Assembly: GCF_009389715.1 (NCBI RefSeq)
Contig: NC_052400.1
Span: 1,178,001 to 1,242,000 of the forward strand
Length of the DNA: 64,000 bases
DNA from: Phoenix dactylifera
Taxonomy: Eukaryota; Streptophyta; Magnoliopsida; Arecales; Arecaceae
Reading direction: 5' to 3'
The notes beneath the pieces are model-generated. The model saw only the letters and a list, made by a program, of their open reading frames with translations, did no database searches and was not told the DNA's origin. This document shows, one piece after another, positions 24,701-34,100 of the stretch. Within the stretch, counting starts at the first letter, position 1. Every line of letters starts with the position of its first letter. The translations under genes were made by a program, and so were the position numbers.

Positions 24701-24778
24701 CCTTCTCCTTCTCCTCTTCTTCTTCCTCCTTCTCCTCTCCTCTTCTCCTGCTTTCATTTTAAAATTGGTCCGGCATCA
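18771..24778 (+). mobile_element. Chromodomain Ty3/gypsy retrotransposon (young fossil, apparently non-autonomous)
   Basis: A 6,008-bp element with 350-bp LTRs at 18771-19120 and 24429-24778, beginning TGATGGGG and ending GGCATCA, flanked by CTTAT duplications (18766-18770 and 24779-24783). A primer site TGGTATCAGAGC (initiator tRNA-Met) lies at 19124-19135, and a short purine tract precedes the 3' LTR. The leader of about 2 kb is GC-rich and has several A-runs. By eye the LTRs differ at about three sites, giving roughly 0.3 million years at 1.3e-8 per site per year. The coding part holds gag, a CCHC knuckle, a protease, reduced pol parts and a C-terminal chromodomain. The set is incomplete, with one or two breaks, so movement would need help from a relative. 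Confidence 0.9.
21166..24447 (+). CDS. Gag-protease-chromodomain polyprotein of the chromovirus-type element (fossil)
   Basis: One open frame of 1,093 codons. In order: a retrotransposon gag domain (about residues 100-270), a proline-rich linker, a CCHC zinc knuckle (CFRCQKFGHIASQC, about residue 344), an aspartic protease with the DSG motif (about 457), remnants of pol including a late integrase part, and a C-terminal chromodomain with the LVRWKG motif (about 1030-1075). It begins near, but not provably at, the first ATG; a second Met in MDPRVIQDILEQLAAI looks like a more natural gag start. Pol is not complete. The chromodomain of such elements binds chromatin marks and steers integration. 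Confidence 0.75.
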   Translation: MPTRGGREYLLTDSQTPSSTMDPRVIQDILEQLAAIRADHDEFKREIRAQIQHLRPPEPSSPIAAYPEFGLTTPPAAFPHPPRNQHHPDHQRDLDERLLRTVRVEAPTFAGQLEPSVYLDWRAAMDNYFEWYDMTEDRKVRFAKMKLIGQAHWYWHNVEHMRETQRLPRITTWEDMKEKLNEKYLPFSYRQRLMDRWQKLTQGTLTVADYIARFEEFHMRCGVIEEETVTLSRFRAGLRQEIQKELILREITTLGQAYQLAQDVDSFLQAPVVRHTDPRPMAPGARPNQNYLPQPRQLPNPSNQPGPSQAPIRTSPIPVQNSSNDKEKGILGPNPRSRSQTQCFRCQKFGHIASQCNAKTYLMTELEVGNQETECVEEVYEPNIEDFVEDFGDEQTGLEFIQSAPQNEPTDRNDQNPRLHVVRYTLAQTKTEQDWRRTSIFYTFLKINDKTCKILFDSGSCINAIASGVVSRLGLKSTPHPNPYKVAWVDKTSISVSERCLVPIQFLSYKDEIWCDCLPMDVGQVILGRPWLYDRDATLHGRSNSCSFMFQGRKIVLNSLPPREPASTKKSATLRKDKSLHIITSNEVMKDIDSQSPVFNLVARVINVESNPEHPPAVVSLLEEFHSVFSQDLPDTLPPMCDLQHVIDLIPGASVPTLPHHRLNPNDHTELKCKVDKLLTRGYICESLSPSAKPTFRTPNKIMVQYRFSIPRLNDLFDSMSSATISWQDVNMDFVLGLPRTYIKHDSIFMVVDHFSDMAPFLLCPRTSNNSRIATLYFNEVVRPPDLPTPIISDRDIRFVSSFRKILGHMIGTKLKFSSVYTRTWDLVLPTVEFAYNSSVNRSLGVSPFEVVNEYKPRQPIDLIPMSHQHRVSESAQSFASHLHSLHQEISKLIHSNNLKYKSFADLHRRYKELNVGDSVMVRIRPERLPSGTFKKLQSRSAGPFKVLKKISSNAYVVDLPEDYGISATFNIEDLVPYKKSTFILSDPFVDTSTVVDHPALAPASEPPPPQFHARREHIEHILDEQVISTRRGSYQRYLVRWKGRPESDVSWISRAELQRLDPDLLEQYDGRPDLHSTGSSFSHPGGVDGDIS

Positions 24779-24783
24779 CTTAT

Positions 24784-25512
24784 TCAATTATAAGATTTTC
24801 AAATATTCTTGGGTATCAGAAACTAAACTAACTAACTAGCGACTCCATAGCTCGAACTCCACATACGACCTGATTGAGATTACGCATCCTATAACTCTAC
24901 AGAAAAAAGAAAAGAGGTGGAGTGAGCTTTACAGCTCAGCAAAAATCCTCCACGCATGCACACCCGTATGAATATAGAGAACGTTATCTAGCAAACATAA
25001 AGATGATAGGAAATAGTAAGATTTGCACAGCAATAGACTAACAAATGAATAATGCTTAACATATTTAGTGGTTATATTTAACGAAACACACAAATAAGCC
25101 ATACTAGCATACAATTCAAGTTTAATCAAATAATAATTCAATTACTTGCACATAACCATGAATAAGAGTCTTGACATAGATGCCACATATCACCATAGTT
25201 TTGTATAAATGCGTCACATATTATCTAACTAGCATTTTTATTCAACAGTAAGTCAGTGAGGTTACTTACCATTATCCGGTTTACAAAGTTCAGATCATGA
25301 CAACATTATTATCGTTATGGTACTGGACTAGTCCTGCCCATACTCCAACCTGTGGCAGGCCAAAATACATATTATGTTTTCGCCTGAGGCCGGCAACCAC
25401 AATTTCATATCTCAGCCATAGTTGATATCACAAACACCTCATTTCACGTGTTGGTTAGTCCAGTTGCATCTCTTTTTTCTTATCCTATAGTTATGCAAAA
25501 GTTAAACACAAG
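24784..25512. repeat. Tandem duplication block, second copy, middle part
   Basis: Continues the second block copy after the inserted element and matches 13035-13760. No gene. The open frames here are short and shared by chance. Confidence 0.65.
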
Positions 25513-25949
25513 TGTGAGGACCAATGTAGGCGTGTGTTTAGTCCCATATCAGTTATTCGTTGGATAGATCTTGAGTACTTATACGGGATCAAAGAACCCA
25601 AACAATACCTTCCGGCTAGCCATTTTGGGTGAGGTCCTGGGTTGTTATAAATGGTATCAGAGCGGATCCGACCCATAACCTATGTGGACTAGGGGACACT
25701 GCAACACGGATCCATTAGGGCTGACCACGGGCCAATCGTAGTGTTTGTGATTAGATTTGAATAGATTTGACTCCTTAGCCTAACAAGGACGTCAGGGCTT
25801 GAACGGAAGGAGTATGTGAGGACCCGTGCGGACGTGTGTTTAGTCCCACATAAGTTATTCGCTGGGTAGGTCTTGGGTACTTATACGGGATCAAGGAACC
25901 TAAACAATACCTTCCGGTTAGCCATTTTGGGTGAGTCAGGGTTGTTTCA
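25513..25949 (+). mobile_element. TRIM copy T3, plus strand (duplicate of T2)
   Basis: A 437-bp TRIM in the position paralogous to 13763-14200, with repeats at 25513-25649 and 25815-25949, a perfect TGGTATCAGAGC primer site at 25652-25663, and the same ACAAG flanks. It was copied with the surrounding block and is not an independent insertion. The USE-like motif is damaged in both repeats. Confidence 0.87.
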
Positions 25950-28073
25950 ACAAGTTAATATCTTGATTTGATTTCAGCATTGGATTAGTCACAGCCATGC
26001 TCCAGCCCATGGTAGGCTAAACACATACCATGCTTCCGCTTATGGCCAGCAACTACAATATTGCAACTCAGCCCATAGCTTCCACACCACGTTTCACACA
26101 TGGCCAGCTAATCCAGATGCACCCCCTTTTCTCCCGCTTTACAACTATGCAAAATTTAATTTAATTACATCGCAACTAGGGTTAAACTACAGTTTATTTT
26201 TTGAAATTGATTTTCTAGCATTGGACTAGTTGCAGCTACAATCAAGCCCATGGTAGGCCGAACGCAATGCTGCACCTCAGCCTAAGACTGACCCAACATA
26301 TACACCACATTTCTTATGTGGCCAATCAATTCAGATGCTGCACTTACCCCATCTTATAATTATATCGAAGTCTTGATTTATGTATAATCTACATGATTTC
26401 TATAATTAATCACCAATCAATAAGTTTCATACAGATCTAGATTAAGTAACATCATAATCCATGCAATATCATATCAATAGATTATAAACATAGCAATTTG
26501 TATAAAATATCCACAATTATACAAGCTACATTTATATACAAAACATCCATAATTATGTAGATGATTGTGTTGAGAGATTTTTACCTCTATCGATGACAAA
26601 CTCAAATTTGCGTACACCAATCTACTCATCAATCTATGAACTGGGGGGCAAAATGGTCTACTTAACACCTTCTTGCCTAGACGATTTCTCACCTTCTACA
26701 GTCGCATAACATCGACTCAAGATCTCTTGTTATTGGGAATCGTTGTTTGATCCAAATAGATCCTATTGGATGTGACCCACATTTATATGATATCTATTTT
26801 TATTTTTTTACAAGATTTTAACATGAGTTTTAAGATAAAACCTCCAATACGGTGCTTATGCTATTTCATTATTTTATTTTCTCATAACTCAAATAGGAGA
26901 TAATGCCTATACCATCCTGATCACTGGATCTGCATTTGATGGATAAGTTGAAAATTAGGAGAGGCTTCGAGTCATCTGATTTCTATGTATATATATATAT
27001 GCAAGAGATTCAAAGATTATGGATACGAGAGTCTTTTAGTGAAAGGAAACTAACTGCAGCTCCTTTTGCACTGTAATATTTAATTTTAGATTCCTAACTA
27101 ATTCCTTTTATGTTATTTTATATTTCAATCATAAAGTTCTTGCTCCCTATATTCAGCTCCATATTTCAATTTTTCTCTTTTGTTTCAATTACAAAATGAT
27201 CTTTGCCGATCTATTCCACATATTATAATTTACTGATTAGCATTATATTTGAGCTACATCCAACTAAATATCCTACAATACAAACTTTTGAATCTATTTT
27301 TTATTATATTTTAATATTTTTAGAAAGCTTAAAATTTTTAAATTAGGAAAACTATTATTTATATTAGTTATGCGGGCATGGTTGTGGTCCACAACTCGTG
27401 CAAGTGCAAAGTATCATTGAAAAATAAATTTAAAGGCATCCCATTGTGTGTGAGAGAGAAAGAAAAGAGCAAGATATAGGATATATAAGATCTATACTTT
27501 AGCCATTCCTGATCAATTTCAATTTTTAACCCGATTTAATCCACAAGTTTCCAAAAATAGATCAGGTTGGGATCGTGTTGGGTCATAAGTTGTTTCAACC
27601 AATTTGCAACCCGAGCAAATTGTTAGAGTAAAGAAGATGATAGAAAATGAAATTGCCCAATCTTTTGCAAAATTTACTATTTTCTAAGGGAGTAGAAAAT
27701 TTTTTGTTGTGATGGTTATTACATAGAAAATATCTTGGTGTTTTTTGTTGGATTCATTTAATTGGAGCATCTCGTGAGGCAGACAAGTTCTACAGGATCA
27801 TTTAATTCCATTTTTTGCTTGCCTAGCTCGTGTGCAGCTTGAAAATTGAATTTCTCTTGCTTTTGCACGTGTTACGGCTAGGTATAAACTAAGGCTAGGA
27901 AAAGTGTTAAAAGTTTTTCAAGTCAATAAAATAACTAAAACGAGGAGTCGTTCATCAACAATATATATTATTGCTTATGCAAATCGATGGGTATTGTTTG
28001 CTTATTCAAATAGAACAGTACAAATAATTGCGTCCAAATTTTCCATCAGGAAGCTTAGCTTGTATGCAGTTTT
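25950..28073. repeat. Tandem duplication block, second copy, right part; GLP4 3' flank
   Basis: Pairs with 14201-16312 with few differences, including a short TA expansion near 26985. No gene. 27700-28073 is the conserved GLP 3' flank. Confidence 0.65.
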
Positions 28074-28919
28074 CTAGTTGTTGTTGTCCATCCAGAATTG
28101 GGCCTGGAGCCAGTCCACGGTCTTCTTGTCCAATTGAAAGGCCTTGGCAAGAACAAAATCAGAGATTGGTGGCTTCGCTCCAAAGACTGCATTGGCTATA
28201 GTGATCACGCCAGGGTTCTGGCTGCTGAGAGCGGCAATGGCAACAGCATTTGTCTTCCCATAGTTGAATTGGAAATGGATGAGGCCTTGAGGAAATACGA
28301 ACACATCGCCCTTGTTAAGGACCTTAGTGAAGAGCTGGTTGTTGGGGCTATTAGATGTGACGAAGCCGACATGGAGCGTGCCTTCCAACACCGTAAGGAT
28401 CTCCGTACCCCTTGGGTGGATGTGAGGAGGGTTGACTCCATAGGGTGCAAAGTCCAAGCGAGCCAGCGAGATGCCAAGCGTGTTGAGCCCAGGAATCTGG
28501 TTCACGTTGACTTGAGTCACGTTAGACCCAAGTTTGTTCCCTGTGTCGCGGGGCTTGTCTAGGCCATAGAAGAAGAAATCTTCGGCTTTGGCAAGCTTTG
28601 GGTCCTTGCAAACGAACCCATTTACAAGCACTGCATGAACAATTGCAAGGAAGAGGTAAGTATATACAACGACATATCATAGAAACTCATCATTAGCATC
28701 TTTGAAGTTGCGTTGACAGGTAAATTAAGGAAAATTACGCACCATGCATGCTAATTGCATACTTAGTAATTAATAACTAATAAGGTAGATGTTGTAAAGA
28801 GGAGTACCATTTGATTTAAGATCAGCAACACAGAAGTCCTGGAGTTGACTAGGATCAGAAGCAATAGCATGAGATGAAGCCAGAGCAATGAGAGCAAGGA
28901 AGAGGAAATGGGCAGCCAT
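28074..28919 (-). CDS. Germin-like protein copy 4 (GLP4)
   Basis: Exon 1 is 28919-28808, exon 2 is 28630-28074, and the intron is 177 bp with GT-AG ends; the product is 222 aa. The cupin ligands, cysteines and Asn74 sequon are intact. Its own changes include Ile for Leu11 in the signal peptide, Ser for Asn132 in the loop between the boxes, and Phe for Tyr196. The coding part is nearly identical to GLP1-3, but the similarity to their upstream DNA ends about 45 bp before the ATG, where a diverged promoter begins. That suggests a recombination or conversion edge next to the gene and a possibly different expression pattern. Confidence 0.93.
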
Positions 28920-29005
28920 CTATTCTCTCTTAATTTCTAGCTAACAGAAGAATAGCCAAGGGATTTGGCGCGAGGTATTGTGGCCAAATAGCTTGGAGGT
29001 GTGGA

Positions 29006-29064
29006 TATATATAGGGCCGGGGGAGATGTGGGACTTTGCCTGTTAAGAGGCTTGAATCAGTCAT
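29006..29064 (-). promoter_or_regulatory. GLP4 core promoter, diverged form
   Basis: TATATATA at 29006-29013, about 90 bp before the ATG. A variant of the conserved block (TGACTGATTCAAGCC on the gene strand) lies at 29043-29064; the CTTATC half is altered. The surrounding sequence differs from that of GLP1-3. Confidence 0.5.
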
Positions 29065-29508
29065 GCAACTTTTTTGCTAAAAGAGGAAGAATATTGCCAT
29101 GTTAGGTGACGACTTTCTAATGTTTCCCATGGGCTTGTTCTCGTCTCGGTGACAATACATGTGGATGGAAGACTGAGACAATGTAATTCGGAGACAATAC
29201 CGAGTCGTTATGGTTATGGCTTGTCTTGTTCTCTTATTGCAACCAATACCGAGTCGTTAGAGAACTTCATTATATTCAACTGAGATTTTTGATCTGGTCT
29301 CAATAAGAAATCATCAACCGACCTACTAGCTCATGCCGCTTTGATTTACCAGGGAGAGTAACGTGATACGGAAGCAATTGTGGTTTCCAAGGTAGCAGTT
29401 GAAGCCGCCAAACTGGCAAGCTTTTGACTGGCAGCTTTTTATGGACAAAGTCACAATAATTTAAATATGTATTTGTATAATATTATTTTTTTTTCCATAC
29501 ACGGCTGC
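29065..29508. other. GLP4 upstream flank, no gene
   Basis: Only distantly similar to the upstream flanks of the other copies (for example ATGTTAGGTGA and TTTCTAATGTTT, near 29100). A GAGACAATACCGAGTCGTTA motif is repeated near 29190 and 29246. Nothing coding is seen. Confidence 0.4.
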
Positions 29509-30110
29509 TCACAGTACTATTCTAGTTTCAGTATACCTAATAGAGTCGAGAAAAAGGAGATGACTTAAGGGTGGAGGGGCGGCTACAAAATATATCCAAA
29601 AGACCTCTCCCGAGTGGTGTGCAGCGAAGGAGGTGACCCAGTCTGCAGTCTTGTTTGCCTTCCGATATACACGAACAACATGGAATGAGCCACAATGTCT
29701 TGCCGTCCTATCGATATCCCTGAGCAGTGGATGACCATCGCCCCACCACTCCTCATCTCGAATCCACTCGACCACCGTAGCTGTCTCCATCCAGAAAGAT
29801 GTTGTGAGTCCCTAAATACGCTTCACAATGGTGATGCTCTTCCAAGCTGCCTTGAGCTCCACCCCAATAGCTGTCATGTTACAGGTGCGGCATCCTCCCG
29901 CAGCAATCAATCTAAAGTTGTAATCCCTGATCACAAAACTCATACCTCCTTTGTCTCCACCTACAGACACACTGCTGTCGAAATTCATCTGGAGATGGCT
30001 AGGGGGTGGGAGCTTCCAAGAGACAAGAGTAAATTTGGGCATTGCAGCAGCGAATTGGAAGGTTGTTTTGGCAGCCAAGTATTGTGTTTTTATGAATTCC
30101 GTTTAGGTGA
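29509..30110 (-). pseudogene. LINE-type RNase H domain relic
   Basis: Read on the minus strand, the frame runs FDSSVSVGGDKGGMSFVIRD, then ELKAAWKSITIV, and after one in-frame TAG at 29812-29814 continues in the same frame with ATVVEWIRDEEWWGDGHPLL and VYRKANKTADWV. This is the plant LINE/RVT_3-type RNase H fold: FD.S at the first acidic site, E in ELKAAW, a modified D at the third site (METATVV where D.. is usual), and the RKANKTAD ending. With the stop and the loss of the third acidic residue it is dead. No reverse transcriptase part is seen alongside. Confidence 0.65.
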
Positions 30111-30180
30111 TAGATGTAGCGGTTTAGTAAGTAGATGTACAGAGGTTTCGATAGGCAAAAAGGATAGGGGGCTCTAAGAC

Positions 30181-30525
30181 TATATTAAGATCCTATCTAA
30201 AAATTGGGTCATTTAGATGGATGGGCCTAGAAGTATATAACCACCACAAGAGTCTTTAACCTATCTGACATAGAACTATTATTTCTCAACACCCTCTCTT
30301 ACGCCTAGAGCCGGAGGGACACTGAACCCAAAACAAGGGGCAATATATGGATGAGTATGTAGAAGCGTGGAGGTTTTGGTTCCCAGGAATAATTGGTGGC
30401 CGGGCTTTGATACTATGTTAATTAAGATCTTATTTAATAACTCGGGCATTTATATAGATGTACCAAAGAGTATATAAGCACTACAAGAATTTTTAATTTA
30501 AGATTAGGTTTTGAGGATAGGATTT
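30181..30525 (-). mobile_element. Degenerate TRIM of a second family
   Basis: Two direct repeats of about 110 bp (30181-30291 and about 30416-30525) share ATTAAGATC, TATATA-ACCAC or AGCACTACAAGA and TTTAA segments. On the minus strand a TAGTATCAAAGC tract, close to an initiator tRNA-Met primer site, lies inside one repeat, and an AAGAGAGGG purine tract precedes a TGTTGAGA start of the other. There is no coding capacity. The outer edge at about 30525 is decayed and no target duplication was found. Confidence 0.45.
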
Positions 30526-31152
30526 AGTATCGATGATCTGAATTATTGGATATGATTTAATATCTTTAAACTACTTATAGACCAAGATTGTGTAATCTCG
30601 AGACTCCAGCCTGCACATCAAGTGGTTAAAAATATGTATTACTCCTATTATTTAAACAATCATTTTTTGGCTTGTAAACAATTAATATATAGTAGAATTA
30701 ATTATAGTGCATTCATGGATAGTAGGTACGTAGTTCACTAAAATTTCAACTGATCAAAGATTTAAATAAAAAAACCTAAAAGTTATGCAGTGTCAAAATC
30801 GTCAGTAGCTTAAGACAAATCTTTGAACACCTTAAATACTGAACAACTAAAATGAATGGACATGGGGCGTTCGCATCTTCAGACGATAGTTCTTAGAGAA
30901 CAGACATATCCTGTATCTATCACACAAAGAAATCTGGAGAGATCCATCGATCTCATGCTGTGACTGCAAGGATTGATCATGATTCCTAAAGATCGGATTG
31001 CTTGCTTTGCTGGTACTTTTTAAGTTTCGAAGAAGTGCATGTTGAAGCTTTTGAAGTTGATGAGATAAATAAAATGAACAGTCCCTGTACATTCATAACA
31101 TACTAGCAGGATTTATTGGAACTCCATCTGATCATTATAGCAGAAGCAAGAC
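30526..31152. other. GLP5 distal 3' flank, no gene
   Basis: 30610-31147 matches 60490-60990 behind GLP6 (for example TATCCTGTATCT followed by ACACAAAGAAATC, and GATCATGATTCC). So GLP5 and GLP6 share a 3' flank that GLP1-4 do not have. It ends at the copia target site AAGAC (31148-31152). Confidence 0.55.
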
Positions 31153-34100
31153 TGTTATGGTTAATGTGTTGTCTAATTAAATGCTATTTAATGTTTACCA
31201 TAGTTACTTTTGCTAACTAGAGTCAAAGTATGAATAGAATGAGTGGAGAAGAAGTTGAAGAGACATGATATGCTGTAAAAAAAAAAAAAAGTAGAAACGG
31301 CTGAATAGGGGGTTGCCTCTCTTCCACTGTTTTCCCTGTTTTGCTGAGCATAATCCAGATTTACAGCAACTTATTTTGTGAGTTTAATTCTGCCTCTGTT
31401 GTTTTATAATTGCTGGTGTGTCCAACCAACAGATCTGGTATCAGAGCCTGGTTGAAAGAGGTGTTGAAGGTAGAAATTTGGAGAAGAAAAAGAAGATTTT
31501 GGAGGAGAAAAATGGCCGGCACAAGTTGCGTAAATTGGAGCAGTGTACAGGTTCCTATTTTCTCAGGTGAGAATTATGATTTCTGGAGTATAAAGATGAG
31601 AACCTTATTTGTCTCCATAGATTTGTGGGATATAGTAGAATCTGGTTATGAAATTTTAGAATCTTCTTCAACTCTAACCGAAGCCCAGCAAAAGGAGTTG
31701 AAAGAAAATAAGAGCAAAGATGCAGGAGCTATTTTTCCAAGAATCATGGGAGCAAAAACAGCAAAACAAGCATGGGAGACATTGCAAGAAGAGTTCCAAG
31801 GAGATAAAAGGGTGAGAGCCATCAAACTCCAATCTCTTAGAAGAGATTTTGAAAATATGAGAATGAAAGAAAATGAAAGTGTGAAAGATTACTCAACCAG
31901 ATTTTTGGAGTTAGTAAACCAAATGAAAATTTATGGTGAAGAAATGTCTGATCGTAAACTTGTGGAAAAGATACTAATTAGTCTACCAGAAAAATTTGAC
32001 TCCATGGTTGCTGTTATTGAAGAAACTAAAGACCTCTCTAAATTGAGTGTTCAAGAGCTGTTAGGCTCTTTAAAATCTCATGAGCAAAGGTTGGAACGGC
32101 ACTCCGAGAAGTCAATAGAGAGTGCTTTCCAATCTAAGCTGAATGTTAGATCAAAATTTTTTGAAAAGAAATCAATGGCTTATGATCAAAATGGGGGAGA
32201 CTCATTTAGAGGAGGTAGACAAGGAAGAGGAGGTAGAAATTTTAGAGGAAGAGGAAGAGGTAGAAATAATTTTGACAAAAGATTTGGTGGAGAAGGTTCT
32301 TCACAAAGATGCAATGTGTGCAACAAATTTGGCCATCTTGAGAAGAATTGCAGGTTTAAAGGGAAGCTTCAATGCTACAATTGCAAGAAGTTTGGTCATT
32401 TGCAAAAAGATTGTCGATTCAAGAATGAGCAGCAAGCAAACTTTACAGAAGAAAAGGAAGAAAGAAAGAGTGAAGAGAATTTATTCTATGCTTGCCAACA
32501 TGTTTCTGAACAAAAGAATGATGTGTGGTTCCTTGACAGTGGTGTAGCAATCATATGACACCAGAAAAACAAATTTTTCTGGATATGGATGTTTCATTTA
32601 ATTCTAAGGTGAAGATGGGAAATGGTTCAATAGTAGAAGTGAAGGGAAAAGGCAGCATTGGTGTCCAAACAAAGAAGGGCAGAAAGATTATTCGTGATGT
32701 GTTATTTGTTCCGGAGTTAGACCAAAATCTGCTGAGTGTTGGACAGCTTTTGGAGCATGGTTATAGTCTTCATTTTGAAGGCAATGGTTGTAGAGTTTTT
32801 GACCAAGGAAGAGAAAAATCAGTTGTGGCTGATGTTAAAATGGGCCCCTACCGAAGTTTTCCACTCACTTTCAATTATGCTATAGGTGTTGCTTTGAAAG
32901 CTAATGTGCTTGATGAATCATGGTTGTGGCATAGAAGATTTGGTCACTTGAATTTTCAAAACCTCAACCTGTTGTACAAGAAAAATATGGTGCAAGGACT
33001 GCCTATGATTGAAGAGAAAAGTGAAGTTTGTGAAGGTTGTGCCATGGGGAAGCATCATCGCCAATCTTTTTCAAAAGGAGTGGCATGGAGAGCAAAAGAG
33101 GTGCTGGAACTTGTGCATACAGACATGTGTGGGCCTATGCACACTCCTTCTCGCTCTCAAAATAGGTATTTCATACTCTTCATTGATGATTATAGTCGTA
33201 TGACTTGGGTTTATTTTATGAGAAAAAAATCTGAAGTGTTTGGCATCTTTAAGAAGTTTAAATGTCTTGTTGAGAAGCAAAGTGGCCGTCCTATAAAAAT
33301 TCTGCGAAGTGACAGAGGAAAGGAGTACACTTCGAATGAATTTCAAAAATTCTGTGAAGATGGAGGGATGAAAAGACAGCTTATAGTTGGCTACACTCCG
33401 CAACAAAATGGGGTGTCCGAGAGGAAGAACCAAACTGTAATAGAAATGGCCAAGTCTATGATGCATGAAGCTGGTTTACCGAAGCATTTTTGGGCTGAAG
33501 CTGTGTATACAGCAGTTTATTTAATAAACAGGTGTCCTACAAAGGCGGTGTGGCATCAAACACCATTTGAAGCTTGGAGTGGTAGAAAACCATCAGTAAA
33601 GCACTTTAAAGTATTTGGTTGTTTCTGTTATGCTCAAATTCCAAAAGAGAAAAGATACAAGCTGGATGAAGCTAGTGAGAAATGCATCTTTGTTGGCTAC
33701 AGCTCAATGTCAAAAGGCTATAGGTTGTACAGTTTGAAGACCAACAACATAATCATTAGTAGGGATGTAATATTTGATGAGAAAGCTAAATAGAATTGGG
33801 AGCAAGGCAAAGTTAAAGAGCAATTTGTTCCGGTGACTATTTCACAACAAAGTGTAGTTCAAGAAGATCAAAATAATGATGGAAGCTCTCAACCTTTAAG
33901 TTCATCTTCACCACCATCATCTCCAAGCACACAATCAGCCCCAAGCTCAAGTTCATCATCACCAAGCTCAACTCCGGTAAGATTGAGAAATTTGAGTGAT
34001 GTGTATGCAAGATGCAATTTTTGTGTTGTGGAACCAGAAAATTTTGAAGAGGCAGTCAAAGAAGAAGCTTGGAAGAAAGCTATGGAAGAATAAATTGAAG

